Shown here piece after piece: positions 45,190 to 54,296 of a DNA stretch of 64,000 nucleotides. The translations under genes and the position numbers were made by a program. Below the pieces are notes generated by a model, which did not search any database, was not told the origin of the DNA, and was given only the letters and a program-made list of their open reading frames with translations. This DNA comes from Bin5 sp965208965 (GTDB taxonomy: Bacteria; Chloroflexota; Anaerolineae; Caldilineales; Caldilineaceae): contig OZ242384.1 in NCBI GenBank assembly GCA_965208965.1, positions 4,154,001 to 4,218,000 on the forward strand. Direction: 5' to 3'. Numbering within the stretch: the first letter of the stretch is position 1; each line of letters opens with the position of its first letter.

Positions 45190-45381
45190 GGCCAGCACTT
45201 CGCCTAGGTGAGCACGTCACCTCCGACAATCGAACGTTAACGGCCACTGTCGGCGGGCGAGTACTGGCTCTCGCAAGCCAGGAGCGTTTTGTCGCACCAC
45301 CAGGTCCAGGGGCACGGTCCTTGGACCATTGACTGAAACGACGGCCGGCACCGCAAGCGGCACCTTGGGAAGCGTCGCCTG

Positions 45382-46832
45382 GGGTGCATCCCAATATTGG
45401 GGCGAAGATGGTCAGATAGGGATTTCATGCCATCGTTGGCTGAGGAGGCGAGCGCGGAGAGCGAGCATGGCTTGAGCGCCATTTCGGGACCAGCGCATGC
45501 CAGCTTGTTTCATACGCTGCTGAATCAAGGTTTTGGCAGCGGATTCGACGGTGCCGCTGCTGATGGAAGCCCGCCTTTCGATAGGCAGCGTAGTTCATGC
45601 GTCGTCGGTTTTTCCACAGATAGGCGACCGCCTGTTTGACTTCTGGAGGCGCCTCTGCCGGGTTGGGATAGAGACGCAAGATACGGCGGAAGAAAAGGCG
45701 CAGTTGCCCGCGAGCCAAGGCGGCTTTCTGCGCGTTGACCCAGGCAGAAGCTTCGGTAGAGTCAGGACCAAGTGCCTCGGCTGCGATCTGCCAGACATAC
45801 TGCAGCATGTGCCACCAGTCGAGGATTTCGATGCGGCGGGGAAAACAGACGAAGACCATCATCCAGATCCAGATGGCGCCATCGTTGACGCAGACGATCC
45901 GTTTGGCCTTTTCGACCCCGCGGCGGCAACTCTCGGCCCAGTAGTGGTTGGTGAAGGTTTTGGCATCCCACAGACCAGCCCGATAGGAGTGTTTTGTCAA
46001 GCGCAGCTCGCCCTCTGCCTTCTCCCCTGCTTCACGCACAGGCACAGCCGAGACACTCGCCACTTTGGCCTCTTTCCAGCCCTCCTCGCTTAGATGGACC
46101 ATCACCCCAGCGGCCGATACCGCCATCACCTCACTCTCCGGCTCGGGGATGCGCCGCCAGGTAACGCCTTCCTCTTCCGCAGCCACGCACACCATCGCCT
46201 CAGCCTCGCTTGCGTCTGTTTTCACCACCTCCGTTCCGTACTCCAGCACCAACCGATGCATACTGCTCGCTGAAATCGACACATTCGTCAACTCGCTGAA
46301 GTTTTCTGCCGCACGCGCATAGGAACCCAGTTCAACCGCTTGGCGCAACCCCATCCTCAGCATCTGCGGACTCCACCCCCATCTCCTCAGCCCCAGTCTT
46401 CGGTCCAGGGGGAAAAAAACCCTTGCTGACACGAAGGGCAATAGTAGTACGCTCGATTTACCTCGACTGCTCCCTCTCGGTGTTGTATCTCTTTCTTCTT
46501 CTTCCCCTTGTTCTGCGCCCGCTCCCCGCACTCAGGACAACTCACATCCACATCCACCTCGCCTGCCTCGCCTACCAGCTCTTCCAGCAAAGGCTTCATC
46601 ATCGCTTCCCGCTCCTGGCGTACCCGTTCCATGATCTCATCGAAACTGGCCTCAGCTTCCTCCCGTCGCCATGACCACAGCCGCTCGTGCATCTCGCCCG
46701 CTGATTCCGTAAACCCCTCTTGACTTCGTTCCTGACTCCGCTTCCCACCCATTGCCTTTCTTCCCTTTCTCTATCCCCTCTAGCTCAACACCTCCCTTTC
46801 AGTATATCTCACCCCTATTTTGGGACGCACCC
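45382..46832 (-). mobile_element. ISKra4-type insertion sequence
   Basis: The inverted ends are GGGTGCATCCCAATATTGGG at 45382-45401 and, read inwards on the minus strand from 46832, GGGTGCGTCCCAAAATAGGG. They differ at only a few positions. The 1.45 kb between them holds one transposase gene on the minus strand, broken by frameshifts. A partial copy of the transposase-5' end lies at 47036-47135. Confidence 0.78.
45412..46752 (-). pseudogene. ISKra4-type transposase with two frameshifts
   Basis: ATG 46752 opens an N-terminal part with a zinc ribbon (SCPECGERAQNKG, then YYYCPSCQQGFF). At a run of seven T near 46425 the frame must slip by -1 to continue as FFPLDRRLGLRRWGWSPQML and the catalytic region (RIVCVNDGAIWIW, EILDWWHMLQYVW). 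A second break near 45565 separates it from its C-terminus, which in another frame reads ISSGTVESAAKTLIQQRMKQ and ends at TGA 45412. The T7 slip could be programmed, but the second lesion marks a pseudogene. Confidence 0.82.
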
Positions 46833-46881
46833 GTCAGTGGTCAGTGGAACAGCAGTGGCCGGTAGCGGAGTGGCTAGGAGC

Positions 46882-46911
46882 GGGAGGGCAGGCACAAGGC
46901 CTGCCCCTACC
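46882..46911. repeat. REP-like palindrome
   Basis: GGGCAGGC-ACAAG-GCCTGCCC followed by CTAC forms a perfect eight-base stem. I recall similar GTAGGGGCAGGCCTTGTGCC sequences as dispersed repeats in other bacterial genomes. Only one copy is visible here. Confidence 0.45.
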
Positions 46912-47006
46912 GTAGATTGAGGGGTATGGCGGAGGCGGCGCTTCTGCCGCCTCAAAGTCGTTTTCGGATCGGCCATGGTCCAGTCGCTGGCACAGGATTG
47001 CAAAAG

Positions 47007-47060
47007 CTCCCCCATTTTGAACTGCACCCAGTCAGTGGGTGCAGTTCAAAATGGGGGGAG
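47007..47060. repeat. Head-to-head insertion-sequence ends forming a large palindrome
   Basis: CCCCCATTTTGAACTGCACC plus CA at 47009-47030 is repeated inverted as TGGGTGCAGTTCAAAATGGG from 47035, with only about four bases between the arms. The right arm continues into sequence homologous to the ISKra4-type 5' end. Confidence 0.7.
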
Positions 47061-47135
47061 ATATACTGAAAGGGAGGTGGTGAGCTAGAGGGGATAGAGA
47101 AAGGAAAGAAGGGCAGTGGGTCGGAAGCGAAGACC
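47036..47135 (+). mobile_element. Fragment of an ISKra4-type element (transposase-side end)
   Basis: About 95 bases starting GGGTGCAG match, with few differences, the minus-strand sequence from 46832 to about 46735. This covers GAGATATACTGAAAGGGAGG, GAGCTAGAGGGGATAGAGAA and the region of the transposase start codon. The homology ends there, so the body of this second copy is gone. Confidence 0.7.
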
Positions 47136-47253
47136 GATGCACAAGCCTTCCCTTCAACCAGGGCGGTCTGTCTTGAGAGGTAGGTGCAGGAAGACTGTGA
47201 GGCGGAAAGTATTACATTGGACGCTGGTCCGGCCTGGGTTCCTACTGCCCAGC

Positions 47254-48141
47254 CTAACGTGTGTCCAGTCCCTGCCGGTCGGTACGCGCGCGTAACAGAT
47301 GGCCTTCAAGACTGGTCACGTAGAGATCGCGCAATTCGGTTCCACCAAACGTACAGTTGGTCGGACTGTCGCACGGTAACGGATGTGTTTCCAGCACTCT
47401 GCCATTTGGAGCGAAGACGTAAATCATTCCCCCAGGGCCGCTTGCTCCCGAACCGGCGGTGGCAACGATGTTGCCGCGGCTGTCCAGGCACATGCCATCC
47501 ACGCCGCGATGGGGATAGAAGTTGTGGAGTATTTCATATTGTCCCGCGACTTCCCCACTGCCCTGCGAGTCTTCGTCATGGAGCGGGTAGGCTCGCAGCT
47601 CTCGCTTCTGGCCCTCCCCATGTTTGCTTTGGGCCACGTAGAGAACGCTCTCATCAGGGGAGAGGAGCAGCCCATTGGGTGCAGTCGTGTCGAAAGTTAC
47701 GCGGACCGGACGCCAGCTTCCGTCCGCCTGATTATCCAACCTGTATACGGACTCATGGTCCAACTCCATATCGTCACGAAAATCGCCGTATCGGGGATCC
47801 GTGAACCAGATCCTACCCTTGCTGTCAATCGCAAGATCATTCGGGCTATTGAGGCGGCGTCCTTCGAAAAACGCACACAGTTCAACAGTTTCTTTGCCTT
47901 CCGAGTACTGGGCCATCCGACGGCCGCCACCTTCACAGGCGTTAACAATACCGTCCCTATCCAACATGAGGCCATTTGCCGCATTCGTGCCCTCCCGCCA
48001 AACGCTAAACTGGCCGCTGTCCGGGTCGTAGCGCATGATGCGACTATTTGGAATGTTGGTAAACAGTAGCGAACTGCCGTCCCAGACCGGCCCTTCCGTC
48101 AAGCCGATAGGTTGCAGCAGTGTTTCAAACTGCCAGGCCAT
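47254..48141 (-). CDS. SMP-30/gluconolactonase-like protein
   Basis: This 295-residue six-bladed beta-propeller lactonase belongs to the SMP-30/LRE family. The metal and active-site segments are visible: EGPVWDGSSLLFTNI with the first Glu (about residue 16), NACEGGGRR, LNSPNDLAIDSKGRIWFTDP with the conserved Asn-Asp (near 97), TTAPNGLLLSPDES with Asn near 150, and GVDGMCLDSRGNI with Asp near 212. It probably hydrolyses a sugar lactone. It lies 11 bases after the sugar isomerase gene, and the two suggest a sugar-acid catabolic unit. Confidence 0.87.
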   Translation of the reverse strand: MAWQFETLLQPIGLTEGPVWDGSSLLFTNIPNSRIMRYDPDSGQFSVWREGTNAANGLMLDRDGIVNACEGGGRRMAQYSEGKETVELCAFFEGRRLNSPNDLAIDSKGRIWFTDPRYGDFRDDMELDHESVYRLDNQADGSWRPVRVTFDTTAPNGLLLSPDESVLYVAQSKHGEGQKRELRAYPLHDEDSQGSGEVAGQYEILHNFYPHRGVDGMCLDSRGNIVATAGSGASGPGGMIYVFAPNGRVLETHPLPCDSPTNCTFGGTELRDLYVTSLEGHLLRARTDRQGLDTR

Positions 48142-48152
48142 AACTTCCCCCT

Positions 48153-48944
48153 CTAATACTCATGCAGGCAGCCGGACCCGCAGTCAATTGCAATCTGGCG
48201 GCTGCGCTCAAGTGCGTCGTAAGGGTCCTTCAGTTGAGGACTCAACTCAAGACTGACTGCGCCGGCGTAACCTATGTCATGCAGGGCTCTGAACGTGTCC
48301 CGAAGCGAGGCGGTCGTCATAACGCCGTCGAGGAGCGCCCAATGAAGGTCACCAAGCCCATCGTTGTCGTCGAGATGGACATAGACAAGTCTTTCGCCCG
48401 CCTCATGTATCACCACTGCCGGGTCTTCGCCGCTGATCTGGACATGGCCAATATCGAAGAGGAGCCCGAGGTTTGGATGGGATATAGCGTTTATGAAGTC
48501 CAGTGTGGCTGCGGCAGTGGGAAGCGCTGTACCAGGGAAGTGCTCGACGCAAAGCCTGATTTCATGTTGCGCAGCTCTGTCAGCGGCCTCGGCAAGGGAA
48601 TCTGCATACCGGTTCAACGTCTTCGGGTTGTCATCCTTGCCGGGCACCAGGTAGACTACGTTTCCTCCCAACGCCGCGCACTGTCTCACCACTTCCTCAA
48701 CGTGCCCAGCGGCCTTTGCGCGAGCACCAGCACTGGAACTTTCGAGCGCGGCGCCCTCCGGCACGCCAAAGGAGGCTGCTATCGACGAGACGCTCAGAGA
48801 TGGCGACTCCTCCAAGGTTGACAGGTCTTCCGGCTCCAGAAAATCAGGTCTGATATCGATTTTCTTGAATCCCAGTGAGCGCATGTCAGAGATGACTTTG
48901 TCTTGCGGAGCGGTCAATGCCCACACACAACAGGACAGATACAT
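48153..48944 (-). CDS. Sugar phosphate isomerase/epimerase (xylose isomerase-like TIM barrel)
   Basis: This 263-residue TIM barrel is of the AP endonuclease 2/xylose isomerase-like superfamily. Metal-ligand positions can be seen in LCVEHFPG (Glu near residue 131), LLFDIGHVQISG (Asp and His near 163-166), VYVHLDDNDG (His, Asp near 187) and VSLELSPQ near the end. Members isomerise or epimerise sugars, inositols or hydroxypyruvate. The substrate is unknown. It is adjacent to the lactonase gene and to an unrecognised 474-residue gene on the same strand. Confidence 0.83.
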   Translation of the reverse strand: MYLSCCVWALTAPQDKVISDMRSLGFKKIDIRPDFLEPEDLSTLEESPSLSVSSIAASFGVPEGAALESSSAGARAKAAGHVEEVVRQCAALGGNVVYLVPGKDDNPKTLNRYADSLAEAADRAAQHEIRLCVEHFPGTALPTAAATLDFINAISHPNLGLLFDIGHVQISGEDPAVVIHEAGERLVYVHLDDNDGLGDLHWALLDGVMTTASLRDTFRALHDIGYAGAVSLELSPQLKDPYDALERSRQIAIDCGSGCLHEY

Positions 48945-48948
48945 AGGT

Positions 48949-50373
48949 CTAGTACTCCAGCTGCGTCGTATCCTCCGGATACAATTCTTCTGCCTCGTCT
49001 CCTCCGCTCGCCAGCAAAGACTGCAACTCGGTCAATTCATTGCAGTTCAAGTAACGATGAAGCGTGTGGCTATGGCGGCTACTCCACTCTTCGATAGAGG
49101 GCGTCATCTGGGCGATGGTTGAGAAGTCAGCGGGGAACCGCAGAGGATCGCCTCCCAGCCAGCGCCCGTGCCTCCCCGAGAGTGTAGTATTCCAGATCTT
49201 GGCAGGAATCACGTCAGGGGTGAGGTTTCCTGTAGGCCAGGCTTGAAAGAGAACAGGGATTCGAGGAGGAAAGTCAGGTAGGATTCCCTGCAAGAGGTTA
49301 TGACTTCGCGTGCATGTGGAAGGCATCCAAAAAGGTATTACGGGACTTCGAAGTCCGATCACGGGATTCATCTGCGGGCCGCTCTCGATCAGAATTGCCC
49401 CAGGCTGGATCCCCAGCAAGTAGAAGAGCCATTGCCAGGCGTAAAACCCCATTCGACTTATATCATCTACGGAGGAGAAGGAAAGTGTGTGAATCGGCAA
49501 GCCTTCATCTCCGGCATAGTCGCGCGCTGAGGTGGCAAAACTTGAGATCGACCCCCATTGGGCTTCAGGCTGATATGTCCAGTGGCGAGAAAGACGCCAT
49601 CCACTGCGTTGCACGCCCCCTTCTTCGTGCAGCCAGTCATCCAGCCAAGGGGTACCCCGGATAAACTCCTGGTCTGTAAACCCTCCATATCCTCCAATTT
49701 GCAATCGGTGCCGGGCTCCGATTTCGTACTGGCTCCAACGGGATGAGCTGTTCAGAAGAAGCAGGGAGCCGCCGGGCATAAGGCGCTCCCGTATAAACCT
49801 CTTATACTGATCAGGCAGCGCTGCCAGCTTGAGGTAAATGCTGACACTCCTCTTGATCTGCTGCCGGGCATGAATGGGGTCGAAGACACTTACTGCCAGC
49901 AGGTCAGGATTGTGATTCAGTATAGGGGTGAGCAGGTCAACACTGCGCTGCTGATAGCCGGCAATGTCATCCGGCTTGCCGCGAGAGGAAAAGGCGATGG
50001 GAAAGCTGTCGGCCAAAAGAGGGGCGCCCAAGGAGGAGCACAAGTGGGCAGTAGCCCCTGAGGGAACTCCAATTACGATCGTATCGAAACGCCTTTCCGG
50101 ATCCAGGTCGGCGTACTGGCCTACGTTCCAGTGGGCAAGGTCTGCCGTCGTCAGGTTAAAGGAGAGCGAACGATTGTGAGGTCGATTCTCGGTAGCCCAG
50201 ACGGCCAAACCGGCTCCCCAACTGCGAGGAAGAAGGGAGCTGAGGCGAAGAAGAGACAGTTGACGTCCCAGCTTGGCATTTGCCGCCGGATAGTGAAACT
50301 TGCTTTCCAGGGCCGCAGCCACCGCCGTCACTGCTCCTGTAGCAATGTCGAAACCGACCGGGTTGTAGTTCAC
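48949..50373 (-). CDS. Unrecognised 474-residue protein
   Basis: This is a long intact frame in a leftward operon whose stop lies four bases before the isomerase gene, so it is almost certainly real. It has no signal peptide or clear membrane helix. The segment FDTIVIGVPSGATAHLCSSL near residue 99 could form a Rossmann-like beta-alpha-beta unit. Trp and His are frequent (SSRWSQYEIGARHRLQIGGY near 215, FYAWQWLFYLLGIQPGAILI near 313). I do not recognise a family and assign no function. The neighbours suggest a role in carbohydrate or sugar-conjugate metabolism. Confidence 0.7.
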   Translation of the reverse strand: MNYNPVGFDIATGAVTAVAAALESKFHYPAANAKLGRQLSLLRLSSLLPRSWGAGLAVWATENRPHNRSLSFNLTTADLAHWNVGQYADLDPERRFDTIVIGVPSGATAHLCSSLGAPLLADSFPIAFSSRGKPDDIAGYQQRSVDLLTPILNHNPDLLAVSVFDPIHARQQIKRSVSIYLKLAALPDQYKRFIRERLMPGGSLLLLNSSSRWSQYEIGARHRLQIGGYGGFTDQEFIRGTPWLDDWLHEEGGVQRSGWRLSRHWTYQPEAQWGSISSFATSARDYAGDEGLPIHTLSFSSVDDISRMGFYAWQWLFYLLGIQPGAILIESGPQMNPVIGLRSPVIPFWMPSTCTRSHNLLQGILPDFPPRIPVLFQAWPTGNLTPDVIPAKIWNTTLSGRHGRWLGGDPLRFPADFSTIAQMTPSIEEWSSRHSHTLHRYLNCNELTELQSLLASGGDEAEELYPEDTTQLEY

Positions 50374-50700
50374 TGGAAAGCTGATTCCGTTTGCCTTGCT
50401 TCGCCGATTCTGAGCACACTACGTTCTCCGCCGCGCTCTATCCTTCCCGCCAAAGTTGGCGGGCTGAATCGGCCGGCGGATTTGACCAACAGTATAGCCG
50501 ACGTGAGAAGCGACCGCAATTCCGATTCAGAGCCAACTCTACCGGTCGAGATTTGAGCCCCCGGGAGAGGATTCAAGGCGGTTGCAGGAAAACCCGAACT
50601 CTCTTCACCAGCGAAAACGTTGACGCCTTCAAATTGATGTGATAGGCTAGCGGGCGCGTTTGACGGAAGTTAACTTCAGTGCTCTCATCGAGGCGGGATT
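50374..50700. other. Divergent intergenic region upstream of gltX
   Basis: About 330 bases have no gene. A perfect palindrome CCCGCCAA-AG-TTGGCGGG lies at 50446-50463. Promoters for gltX and the leftward operon are expected here, but none is obvious. Confidence 0.4.
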
Positions 50701-52233
50701 ATGACCAACATAGGGGAAAGCCCAGCCCGGGTACGATTTGCGCCCAGCCCGACGGGTCATCTGCATTTGGGCGGGCTGAGAACTGCACTTTTTGACTGGC
50801 TATGGGCGCGTAAGACGAATGGCCAGTTCATCTTGCGAATAGAGGATACGGATCGGAGGCGGTTTGAAGCCGATAGCCTGGAAAGCTTGAAGAAGGGCTT
50901 GAGATGGTTGGGGCTTGACTGGGACGAAGGTCCGGACATCGGAGGGCCCTTTGCGCCTTACGTACAGTCGGAAAGAAGAGAGATTTACCAGGAAAAGGCC
51001 CAGGAACTCGTCAATCGAGGGCTCGCCTATCGATGCTATTGCACGCCTGAACGCTTGGCAAAGATGAGGGAAGAGCAAAGGCAGGCAGGGAAAGACACGG
51101 GCTACGATAGACGTTGCCGGTACCTGTCAGATGAAGAGAGAAGGCGGCATGAGGCCGAGGGAACGCCGTCAGTCATTCGCCTCGCCGTGCCATTGGGGGG
51201 CGTCACTGTATTCAATGACATCTTGCGCGGCGAAATAAAAGTTGAGAATCGACAGTTGCAGGACGAAGTTCTGCTTAAAGCGGACGGGCTGCCTACCTAC
51301 CACCTGGCCGCTATGGTAGATGACCACCTGATGGAAATCTCACATGTACTGCGGGGAGAAGAGTGGCTGGCGACAGCTCCGATTCACAAGTTGATCGTCG
51401 AAGCCTTTGGCTGGGATATGCCGGAACTGGTTCACCTGCCTGTAATTCTGGACCCCAGCGGAAAAGGAAAGATGAGTAAGCGCAAGAAGACGGTTGCCGG
51501 CAAAGAGTTTCTGGCGCTTGTGCACGAGTTTGAGGATTCGGGCTATTTGCCGGATGCGATGTTTAACTTCCTGACAAACGTAGGCTGGAACTTTGATCCT
51601 GATCAGGAGGTTTTCAGTCGCGAAGAGGCGATCGAACGGTTCAGCCTGGATGAAATCAATCCATCAGCGGCGGCGCTTCCCTATGAGAAGCTGGACTGGT
51701 TAAACGGACTCTACCTGCGTGAAATGGAACCTTCTGCACTCAAGACGGCACTATTGCCGTTTCTGAGTCAGCAACTTGGACTATCCGAAACTGAACTGAG
51801 TTCAGATGGCAAATTAGACGTTCTCATTCCGGTAATCCAGGAGCGGATCAAACGACTTGACGAGGCTGCCAGCTGGATCGATTGGGCCTTTCTGAAGTCT
51901 GATGAGATTTCATATTCTGATCCAAAGCTGCTGATTGGCCGAAAGTTGGATGCTCTTCAAAGTGTTGAGATATTGCGAGCCGGCGCAAACGTAGTGCAGG
52001 AGGTCGAACCGTTCTGCGCTGAAGCCATTCATGCAGCGTTTCGAGATAAGGCTGAAGAGCTGGGGGTCAAGGCGGGCAGTTTCTTTGGGCCGGTTCGCGG
52101 AGCGGTCAGTGGGAAGAAGGTTTCACCACCTCTATTCGAGAGCATCGAGGCCCTTGGCCGCAAAGAAACATTGCAGCGGATAGAGCTTGCTATCGCATAC
52201 CTAGAAGAGCATAGCGTTGCGGAGGGGGGTTGA
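50701..52233 (+). CDS. gltX: Glutamyl-tRNA synthetase
   Basis: GluRS charges tRNA with glutamate. The 510 residues show the class I signature VRFAPSPTGHLHLGGLRTAL (HIGH-type, residues 11-30), the TYHLAAMVDDHLMEISHVLR region near 200 and the second signature KGKMSKRKK at about residues 255-263. The C-terminal anticodon-binding domain follows. Many bacteria without GlnRS use a non-discriminating GluRS and amidate Glu-tRNA(Gln). Whether this enzyme does so cannot be read directly, but a tRNA-Gln gene follows 134 bases downstream. GAGGCGGG precedes the ATG. Confidence 0.95.
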   Translation: MTNIGESPARVRFAPSPTGHLHLGGLRTALFDWLWARKTNGQFILRIEDTDRRRFEADSLESLKKGLRWLGLDWDEGPDIGGPFAPYVQSERREIYQEKAQELVNRGLAYRCYCTPERLAKMREEQRQAGKDTGYDRRCRYLSDEERRRHEAEGTPSVIRLAVPLGGVTVFNDILRGEIKVENRQLQDEVLLKADGLPTYHLAAMVDDHLMEISHVLRGEEWLATAPIHKLIVEAFGWDMPELVHLPVILDPSGKGKMSKRKKTVAGKEFLALVHEFEDSGYLPDAMFNFLTNVGWNFDPDQEVFSREEAIERFSLDEINPSAAALPYEKLDWLNGLYLREMEPSALKTALLPFLSQQLGLSETELSSDGKLDVLIPVIQERIKRLDEAASWIDWAFLKSDEISYSDPKLLIGRKLDALQSVEILRAGANVVQEVEPFCAEAIHAAFRDKAEELGVKAGSFFGPVRGAVSGKKVSPPLFESIEALGRKETLQRIELAIAYLEEHSVAEGG

Positions 52234-52366
52234 GCGTCGCGGCAGGGGCGGGTCAGATGCCTGAATGTCAGTTGGGCGTCCTCCTAATCAAACGGATACC
52301 GGAAAGGCCATCGATTTGGTTCGTCACCTGCGAATGTGTTAGTATTTGGTGGAAGTAGACGGTCGA

Positions 52367-52438
52367 TGGGGGATAGTTTAATCGGCAAAACGCCTGACTC
52401 TGGATCAGGTAATCGGGGTTCAAATCCCTGTCCCCCAG
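52367..52438 (+). tRNA. tRNA-Gln (CTG)
   Basis: Anticodon CTG in CCTGA-CTCTGGA-TCAGG. Acceptor stem TGGGGGA/TCCCCCA, G discriminator, no encoded CCA. A possible promoter TTGGTT-17-TTAGTA (52316-52344) lies just upstream, and a terminator follows at 52498. Confidence 0.93.
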
Positions 52439-52497
52439 TTCCCATCTTACCCATTTGAACAGTGCGTGTTTTAGGACAGAATCAGTTGCAAGATGAC

Positions 52498-52530
52498 GCC
52501 GCTTTCCTGGCAGGGAAAAGCGGCTTTTTT
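52498..52530 (+). terminator. Intrinsic terminator after tRNA-Gln
   Basis: GCCGCTTT pairs with AAAGCGGC around CCTGGCAGGGA, followed by six T. It probably ends the tRNA-Gln transcript. Confidence 0.8.
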
Positions 52531-52613
52531 CTTGTCCCAGGTCAAGGTATTCAGCAGTTCAGGTCCGCCAGATCAGGGGGCGGAACGTTCCGTGCGCGCG
52601 AGATCGCCAGACA

Positions 52614-54161
52614 CTAGCGATTGCGCCCATACTCCTCGTGGCTGCTTACCCAATCCAGCGAGCTTATCGCGGCGGCCAGCGAGAGCTCTCCCGCCAAGAC
52701 AGTTCCAGCCACGATTTCGGCGAATTTCTTCACCTTTCCTCTGCCGCTGCACCCCAGCAGCTCAAGGCACTCTCGCTGCGTGGCCAACCCAGTTCCACCG
52801 CCATAGGTGGCGACAATGAGCGAAGGAATAGTGATGGAAATGTAGAGATCCTTGTCATCCGTCAACTCGACGTAGATGAGGCCGGCCGATGATTCCGATA
52901 CATTGGCCACATCTTGGCCGGTGGCGATAAAAATGGCGGTAATCGCGTTGGCCGAGTGAAGTCCGTTGTTGTTGACGCCAGCCAGAATTGAACCGATATT
53001 GGAGACGCCATAGTGGTAGAAGAGCTGCTCTGGCTGCACGCGCATGTTTTGAATGAGTACGTCGCGGGGAATGGTCGCTTCAGCCGTAACTCTTTTGCCC
53101 CGCGTGCGCATGATATTGACTTGAGAGGCTTTTTTGTCGGTAGCGAAATTCGATTCCAGATAGAAACGCTTGATCTCCTGGCCGTCGTAGTGGTCCAGAA
53201 TCCAGGAGCAGGCGGCGAAGGTCGCCCGGCCCACCATGTTTTGACCTCCGGCGTCTCCGGTCTGGTAGTTGAAACGCAGAAATGCGAATTTATTGGACTG
53301 GTAGGGGTCGATGTTGTCCAGCTTGGCCACGCTGGAAGTTGCCTCCGCCTCTTCCCTGATCGGGATCATGTTTCTTTCCACCCAATCGATAAAGTCCCGG
53401 GCGCCGCGTGCGTCGTCAAATACAAAAACGGGCGCCCTCTGCATTGCGTCGGCCACGACTGTGCACTTCACTCCTCCGGACTGGTTGAGCAGTTTCATGC
53501 CGCGGTTGTAGGAAGCGACGAGCGTTCCCTCGGTTGTCGCAAGTGGAACCAGGAAGTCACCCTTGGCGTGCTCTCCGCAGACCGTCAAAGGGCCGGCGAA
53601 GCCAATTGGCACCTGCGCCACGCCGGTAAAATTTTCAATATTTCCTTGCGTATCATGAGGATCAAACGAGTACTGTGAAATGTGATCAAGCGAATGGCCC
53701 GTGTATTCCTTTACGAAGTCCTGGCGCGCCTTGATTATGTCTTCGCCATAGTCATCATCGCGATCGCGCGGGATTCTCGGCGCGTCGATTTTCTCAGAGA
53801 TAGCGTCGTCGACCGTGAATTCGATACGGCCAAATGGAGACGTCTGTACTCCGATCCGGATCTCGTGGCTGCCGGAATCGAGAGGTGGGATTCGCGCCGT
53901 GATGAACACCTCTTTGCGCAGGGGGAACTCCACCGGCGCGCCACTGTTGACCTGATCGGGTGAGACCAGTTTCCCTTCGCCAAAGTCCAGGGACAGGTCG
54001 TCATTGGATATCTCAGTGCCGTCAATGCTAATCCCGTGAAATCCGGTCAGCCGGGCGTCGCTCAGTCGATTCTTGATTGAGAACTGTACACCGCTTTCGG
54101 TATTCTCCAGGCTGGCATAGGTGTAGAGACGCTTGAGCAACATTGAAGGAATGAGTGCCAT
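52614..54161 (-). CDS. Hydroxymethylglutaryl-CoA reductase with N-terminal extra domain
   Basis: This enzyme reduces HMG-CoA to mevalonate, the committed step of the mevalonate isoprenoid route. It has 515 residues. ENFTGVAQVPIGFAGPL near residue 176, ATTEGTLVASYNRG with the catalytic Glu211, TGDAGGQNMVG with Asp303 and the C-terminal SSHEEYGRNR with the catalytic His508 are conserved. The stretch SNFATDKKAS supplies the expected lysine. The first 130 or so residues, beginning MALIPSMLLKRLYTYASLEN, form an additional beta-rich domain not found in minimal bacterial reductases. It precedes no other mevalonate gene here. Confidence 0.92.
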   Translation of the reverse strand: MALIPSMLLKRLYTYASLENTESGVQFSIKNRLSDARLTGFHGISIDGTEISNDDLSLDFGEGKLVSPDQVNSGAPVEFPLRKEVFITARIPPLDSGSHEIRIGVQTSPFGRIEFTVDDAISEKIDAPRIPRDRDDDYGEDIIKARQDFVKEYTGHSLDHISQYSFDPHDTQGNIENFTGVAQVPIGFAGPLTVCGEHAKGDFLVPLATTEGTLVASYNRGMKLLNQSGGVKCTVVADAMQRAPVFVFDDARGARDFIDWVERNMIPIREEAEATSSVAKLDNIDPYQSNKFAFLRFNYQTGDAGGQNMVGRATFAACSWILDHYDGQEIKRFYLESNFATDKKASQVNIMRTRGKRVTAEATIPRDVLIQNMRVQPEQLFYHYGVSNIGSILAGVNNNGLHSANAITAIFIATGQDVANVSESSAGLIYVELTDDKDLYISITIPSLIVATYGGGTGLATQRECLELLGCSGRGKVKKFAEIVAGTVLAGELSLAAAISSLDWVSSHEEYGRNR

Positions 54162-54296
54162 GGGGCCTCCTCTAGATGCTATTGGACTGGAAACTGAAGA
54201 AAGTGAAGCGCGGGATTGGTCTGCTGCGACAAAGAGTTTACAGTTCTGATTTGTCGGTCACTTGCGAACTGGTCGTGCACCCCATTTGGACAAGCT

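Larger units (their letters stand above)
46833..47253. other. Non-coding repeat-rich stretch
   Basis: About 420 bases have no gene. They hold a REP-like palindrome, a second GC-rich hairpin (GAGGCGGC/GCCGCCTC at about 46929-46950), head-to-head insertion-sequence ends and a fragment of the ISKra4-type element. Confidence 0.6.

Noticed and set aside
46420..46431. Programmed frameshift making an active ISKra4-type transposase
   Set aside because: The T7 run is slippery, but a second independent frame break near the C-terminus makes an active product unlikely.
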